A stretch of DNA of 42,344 nucleotides from Ardenticatenaceae bacterium (lineage in GTDB: Bacteria; Chloroflexota; Anaerolineae; Promineifilales; Promineifilaceae): the NCBI GenBank assembly GCA_020634415.1, contig JACKBT010000039.1:1-42344 (forward strand). The letters run 5' to 3'. Position 1 is the first letter of the stretch. Each line of letters starts with the position of its first letter. The notes below the pieces were generated by a model. That model ran no database searches. It had not been told where the DNA came from and saw only the letters and a list, made by a program, of their open reading frames with translations. The translations under genes and the position numbers were made by a program. This document shows, one piece after another, positions 39,867-42,344 of this stretch.

Positions 39867-39928
39867 AAAAATAGCTCCGCACAACAAAGCCCGCCCTAAC
39901 GGCCGCCTTTGCTGTCTCATCAGTCCCA

Positions 39929-40005
39929 AAACCTCCGGGAAGCCAAACTCCCCGGAGATTTTAGGGAGACATCCTACAGAAGGAAGAACTTCTTAGGAAT
40001 GTCTC
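39929..40005 (-). promoter_or_regulatory. Two consecutive hairpins in the transketolase leader
   Basis: On the + strand AAACCTCCGGG (39929-39939) pairs with CCCGGAGATTT (39951-39961), and GAGACATCCTACAGAAG (39966-39982) pairs with CTTCTTAGGAATGTCTC (39989-40005) with a bulge. In the direction of transcription the second-formed stem is G+C-rich and followed by TTTT, like an attenuator. No known riboswitch was recognised. Confidence 0.4.
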
Positions 40006-40235
40006 GGAGGAGGGAAGAAGGAATAATGATTATGACTTATTGGCCTTTTGCCGGCATGATGTAGTTGTACTTAATGATTCAGTACGTCAGTCCTTGTCGG
40101 TTTAGTACGCAGGAGGGGCGGGGTCTGGCAAAATGGCTTTACGAACAAAATAAATCAGGGGGCACACACGGGAACACGCATTGCTGAGAAAGAATTAGGG
40201 AGAGGAAATTTCTGGCCGATACCCCCTGAATTATT
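40006..40235. other. Gene-free stretch
   Basis: No coding frame with recognisable content. TCAGGGGG (40155-40162) and CCCCCTGA (40222-40229) form distant 8-bp arms. The ACGGCCGT palindrome is absent from 39908 to 41461, unlike the genic regions. Confidence 0.5.
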
Positions 40236-40240
40236 ATGTG

Positions 40241-40336
40241 TAGGACTTACGCAGTTGCTCTGGTGGGTGTCACACCGCGCCAGACAGGTGGCTTGGCCAG
40301 GAGGCCGGCCACAGCACTTCAAGTGCGTAACTCCTA
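40241..40336. mobile_element. 96-bp MITE with terminal inverted repeats and target duplication
   Basis: TAGGACTTACGCA (40241-40253) and TGCGTAACTCCTA (40324-40336) are inverted repeats matching at 12 of 13 positions. The 5-bp word ATGTG flanks both ends (40236-40240 and 40337-40341), as a target site duplication. The interior has no coding capacity. Ends starting TAGGACTTACGCA are familiar from cyanobacterial insertion sequences. A transposase in trans would be needed; none is in the window. Confidence 0.8.
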
Positions 40337-40341
40337 ATGTG

Positions 40342-40465
40342 AATAAATTATCCGCCGACTGATAGATTTGTACCTGATATGAATGTACTTTGTTGGTCAG
40401 GACTGAGGTACTGAATGTGGTTAGGACTGGAGGCGTATGGGGCTTGTGCAAAATGTAGCTACAAC
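40342..40465. other. Gene-free stretch
   Basis: No gene seen. It contains the partly repeated words TCAGGACTGAGGTACTGAATG and TTAGGACTGGAGG; the role is unknown. Confidence 0.4.
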
Positions 40466-40517
40466 CCTCCGGGAGGTTCGTCCCCGAGGTAACATCTCGT
40501 TTGAAACCTCCCAGAGG
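40466..40517. repeat. CCTCCGGGAGG hairpin repeat, variant
   Basis: CCTCCGGGAGG (40466-40476) and CCTCCCAGAGG (40507-40517) are arms with one mismatch. The sequence before the right arm, GTTTGAAACCTCCC, matches 12803-12816. Confidence 0.7.
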
Positions 40518-40538
40518 ATCGCTTTACCAGAGAGACTG

Positions 40539-40562
40539 AGGGTCGAGGCACGCCTCGACCCT
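40539..40562. repeat. Perfect 11-bp stem hairpin
   Basis: AGGGTCGAGGC, AC, GCCTCGACCCT. It is a very G+C-rich stem of unknown role, between the repeat above and the terminator below. Confidence 0.7.
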
Positions 40563-40605
40563 AGATTCGGTGTCAACCCCATGAATTCCCAAAGAGCCTT
40601 GCTGC

Positions 40606-40651
40606 AAAAAAAAAGTTCCTCTCAGTTCTTTGTGTGGAACTGAGAGGAACT
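40606..40651 (-). terminator. Intrinsic terminator of the PRC-barrel lipoprotein gene
   Basis: AGTTCCTCTCAGTTC (40614-40628) and GAACTGAGAGGAACT (40637-40651) pair perfectly over 15 bp. Nine A at 40606-40614 give a U-tract for leftward transcription. It lies 34 bp after the stop codon. Confidence 0.93.
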
Positions 40652-40684
40652 CAATGGTTAATGGGGGATGAACCCGTAGATCAG

Positions 40685-41815
40685 TTACGAAGCTTCCCAA
40701 TATTGACTGCTTTCCATATCCCAGTCTTCATCATTGGGGTATGTCCATTCGTCAAAGTCGAAGAGGGGGGCTTCCTCAAGCTCTGATTCGGCGACATCCA
40801 GAGTGAATGTCTCGTCACCAGCCATTGTGTCGTTTAGCTGCAATTCGTCCCAGGGAACAGCAACGGAGTTTTCGGCTATGCCCAAAAAACCGCCAAAGTC
40901 TACGACAGCGTAAACAACTTGACCTTGTTGTAAACCAACAATGAGGTCTTCTACTTCACCGAGGTCTGTGTCGGTGCCGTTTTGTAGGTCAAAATCCTGA
41001 AACTCATCTACTTCTATCAGATCGGCATAGGGGGTGGCATCGAAGTCGTCTGCGTCATCGGCATCTTCATCTACAATATAACCATCGTCATCCAGGATGC
41101 TGGTATCAAACTCTGGTAAGGATTCGAGATCGGAGGCCATAGCTGCGTATCTTACAGTCAGATCATCGGCTGTGAATTCCTCTCCATCACTCATTTCCTG
41201 CATGATGTCATCTCGGAGTTGTACGTTCATCTCATCCCAGGTGACAGCGACAGATTTCTCGCCGATGCCCAGAAAACCGCCTACATCGAAGATGACGTAT
41301 TGCACGGTTCCCTCGTGATCCACTAACAACTCACCGACTTCTCCTATTTCTTCGCCGTCCTGGCTGGAAATATCCATGCCTACCAGGTCGCTAGCCAAAA
41401 TGGCTTCGGTGACAGTGTGGGTCATGGGTTCGGTGGTGGTCATGGGTTCGGTTGTGGTCATAACGGCCGTTGCTTCCAGGGTGGCCATACTCTCTTCTGT
41501 GGCCGTAGCCTCTTCCGTCATCACCATTTCTGTGACCATGATATCTACAGTGGCTGTGGGTTCTTCCATGATGGTCATTGTGGCTGTTTCCATGGTAACG
41601 GCCGTTGGCGTTTCCATCGTTTCCGTCATGATCGGCGTCACATCAATCTCCGTCATATCCTCTGTGGCCGCCGGTTCCAGGGTGTTATCCACCACACCTA
41701 CCTCTGTGCCTTCAATGGCTCCATTGTTATCGGTCTCGCCATCACAGGCGGCTGCAAACAGAGCCAGGGCCAAAAGGCAGACAACAGCCAAAAAACTTTG
41801 TCTTATGCGTTTCAT
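40685..41815 (-). CDS. Lipoprotein with two PRC-barrel domains
   Basis: A 376-residue secreted protein. The signal MKRIRQSFLAVVCLLALALF ends in AAAC, C24, a slightly unusual lipobox. A long linker of about 90 residues is rich in Met, Thr and Glu (MTTTEPMTTTEPMT). Two PRC-barrel domains follow: one from SDLVGMDISSQDGEEIGEV to FLGIGEKSVAVTWDEM, and a second from TDLGEVEDLIVGL to FLGIAENSVAVPWDEL, about 150 residues later. PRC barrels usually bind partner proteins or RNA in the cytoplasm; export is unusual. ATG 41815 follows AAGGAG at 9 nt. The acidic C-terminus ends YWEAS. Confidence 0.85.
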   Translation of the reverse strand: MKRIRQSFLAVVCLLALALFAAACDGETDNNGAIEGTEVGVVDNTLEPAATEDMTEIDVTPIMTETMETPTAVTMETATMTIMEEPTATVDIMVTEMVMTEEATATEESMATLEATAVMTTTEPMTTTEPMTHTVTEAILASDLVGMDISSQDGEEIGEVGELLVDHEGTVQYVIFDVGGFLGIGEKSVAVTWDEMNVQLRDDIMQEMSDGEEFTADDLTVRYAAMASDLESLPEFDTSILDDDGYIVDEDADDADDFDATPYADLIEVDEFQDFDLQNGTDTDLGEVEDLIVGLQQGQVVYAVVDFGGFLGIAENSVAVPWDELQLNDTMAGDETFTLDVAESELEEAPLFDFDEWTYPNDEDWDMESSQYWEAS

Positions 41816-42344
41816 AAAATACATCTCCTTTCTTGCATTCAAGCAATACAAATTGAACGTGATTTGCTCACGCTACTACCCGAATAAAATTGAGTTCAAT
41901 TGAAGTGGGGGAGCGACTTGTGAAGAAAAAATGGTCAGGTAGTCTAAATCATTTCGTCCACACCGGGCAGCCTGGGGGAAATGCAGTCAGCAACCGCGGT
42001 TACAGATGCTTTTCCGGCAGCCTTGCCAGTCACTAAGTTAGGAGGTTGCCCTTGCCATCTTTGGCAGGGGAGAGGGGTAATTGGCTCCACCTCGATGATT
42101 TATTCTAAATAAAACCAAACAAAGGTACATCTATCGTAGGTACAATAACAGATACAGGATGGGGTATAAGTAAGTGTTTGAAATGTTTGGTTACTTTTCA
42201 CCCTCACCCCAGCCCTCTCCCTCTTGCAATTTAAGAAGTAAAGGCTCTTTAGGAATTCGTGGGGTATCCACCCTATGCTGTAGGGCAAAGGTGCGCCTTT
42301 GTCCTACATAGCGGATCAACCCCTTAAAATCCTAAAGACCCGAA
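41816..42344. other. Intergenic region without recognised gene
   Basis: It carries the leader of the PRC-barrel gene, a different 10-bp palindrome, AACCGCGGTT (near 41994), and the low-complexity CCCTCACCCCAGCCCTCTCC (from about 42199), a word common in intergenic repeats. A strong hairpin lies at 42279-42308: TGTAGGGCAAAGG and CCTTTGTCCTACA with a TGCG loop. The segment 41950-42060 looks structured, but I could not match it to a known RNA. Confidence 0.5.

Larger units (their letters stand above)
397..41605. repeat. Highly iterated palindrome ACGGCCGT, about 78 copies
   Basis: The octamer ACGGCCGT, usually as AACGGCCGTT, was counted by eye about 78 times between 397-404 and 41598-41605. About 30 further CGGCCG cores differ at one flanking base. 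Random expectation for an octamer in 42 kb is about 0.65. Examples are 1759, 5636, 8702, 13770, 18389, 21946, 23945, 28904 (intergenic), 34819 and 38135. Copies fall in all three codon frames, in genes of both orientations and between genes, so selection acts on DNA and not on protein. The core CGGCCG is the EagI-type recognition sequence. Its behaviour resembles cyanobacterial HIP1 in abundance only; the sequence is different. Confidence 0.95.

Noticed and set aside
40155..40451. 98-codon minus-strand frame in the gene-free stretch
   Set aside because: It spans the MITE and both of its flanks, so it cannot be an ancestral gene; composition is not gene-like.
397..41605. ACGGCCGT as a protein-level motif (Thr-Ala-Val or Asn-Gly-Arg)
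   Set aside because: All three frames are used and non-coding copies exist, so the constraint is on DNA.
41950..42060. Possible riboswitch in the structured intergenic segment
   Set aside because: I compared it from memory with cobalamin, c-di-GMP, TPP, guanidine and molybdenum-cofactor types and found no matching core.
42100..42288. 62-codon minus-strand frame near the right edge
   Set aside because: It covers a low-complexity CCCTCACCCC repeat and a hairpin; no ribosome site or domain.
1..42344. CRISPR array, tRNA or rRNA genes, prophage
   Set aside because: No regularly spaced direct repeats, no tRNA T-arm plus cloverleaf, no rRNA sequence and no phage structural genes were found.

Overview
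The window looks like a chromosomal piece of a free-living bacterium, most likely a member of the Chloroflexota. That assignment is an inference. It rests on the gene repertoire (PknB-type kinase with a large outer region, split transketolase, a COG4586-type ABC-2 exporter, an effector-associated-domain protein, lipoproteins with Thr/Pro-rich linkers) and on short intergenic hairpins. No rRNA, tRNA, CRISPR array, prophage or intact transposase was seen.

Layout. 1-62: tail of a rightward gene. 109-5102 (-): two paralogous membrane-anchored beta-propeller proteins, translationally coupled. 5326-7332 (+): an N-terminally truncated methyltransferase and miaB. 7396-12676 (-): Ser/Thr kinase, LOG-family protein, cytochrome c lipoprotein, and a stand-alone effector-associated-domain (EAD-like) protein. 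12977-15745 (+): pyruvate phosphate dikinase. 15899-17305 (-): MFS exporter. 17428-22541 (+): a probable catabolic cluster of IclR regulator, beta-hydroxyacid dehydrogenase, amidohydrolase, Rieske ferredoxin and two metallo-beta-lactamase-fold paralogues with flavodiiron-like motifs. 22588-28767 (-): a 2059-residue alpha-2-macroglobulin-like protein that has lost its thioester. 28976-31977 (+): a promoter, a structured RNA or leader with terminator, and a three-gene ABC-2 exporter. 32061-35148 (+): GNAT acetyltransferase, secD, secF. 35239-37119 (+): a lipoprotein and a small protein. 37196-39866 (-): pcm and a split transketolase. 39930-40684: a gene-free stretch with a 96-bp MITE. 40685-41815 (-): a PRC-barrel lipoprotein. 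41816-42344: no gene recognised.

The most striking signal is at DNA level. The palindrome ACGGCCGT (often AACGGCCGTT) occurs about 78 times by eye, roughly once per 540 bp, where under one is expected by chance. It lies in all reading frames (giving Thr-Ala-Val, Asn-Gly-Arg or Arg-Pro), on genes of both orientations and between genes. It recalls the cyanobacterial HIP1 element but has a different sequence. At many sites the local strand composition flips from G-rich on the left to C-rich on the right, as if each palindrome were the centre of a symmetric mutational or repair process. A second layer is that almost every intergenic gap carries one or two long hairpins, drawn from a few families shared between distant gaps.
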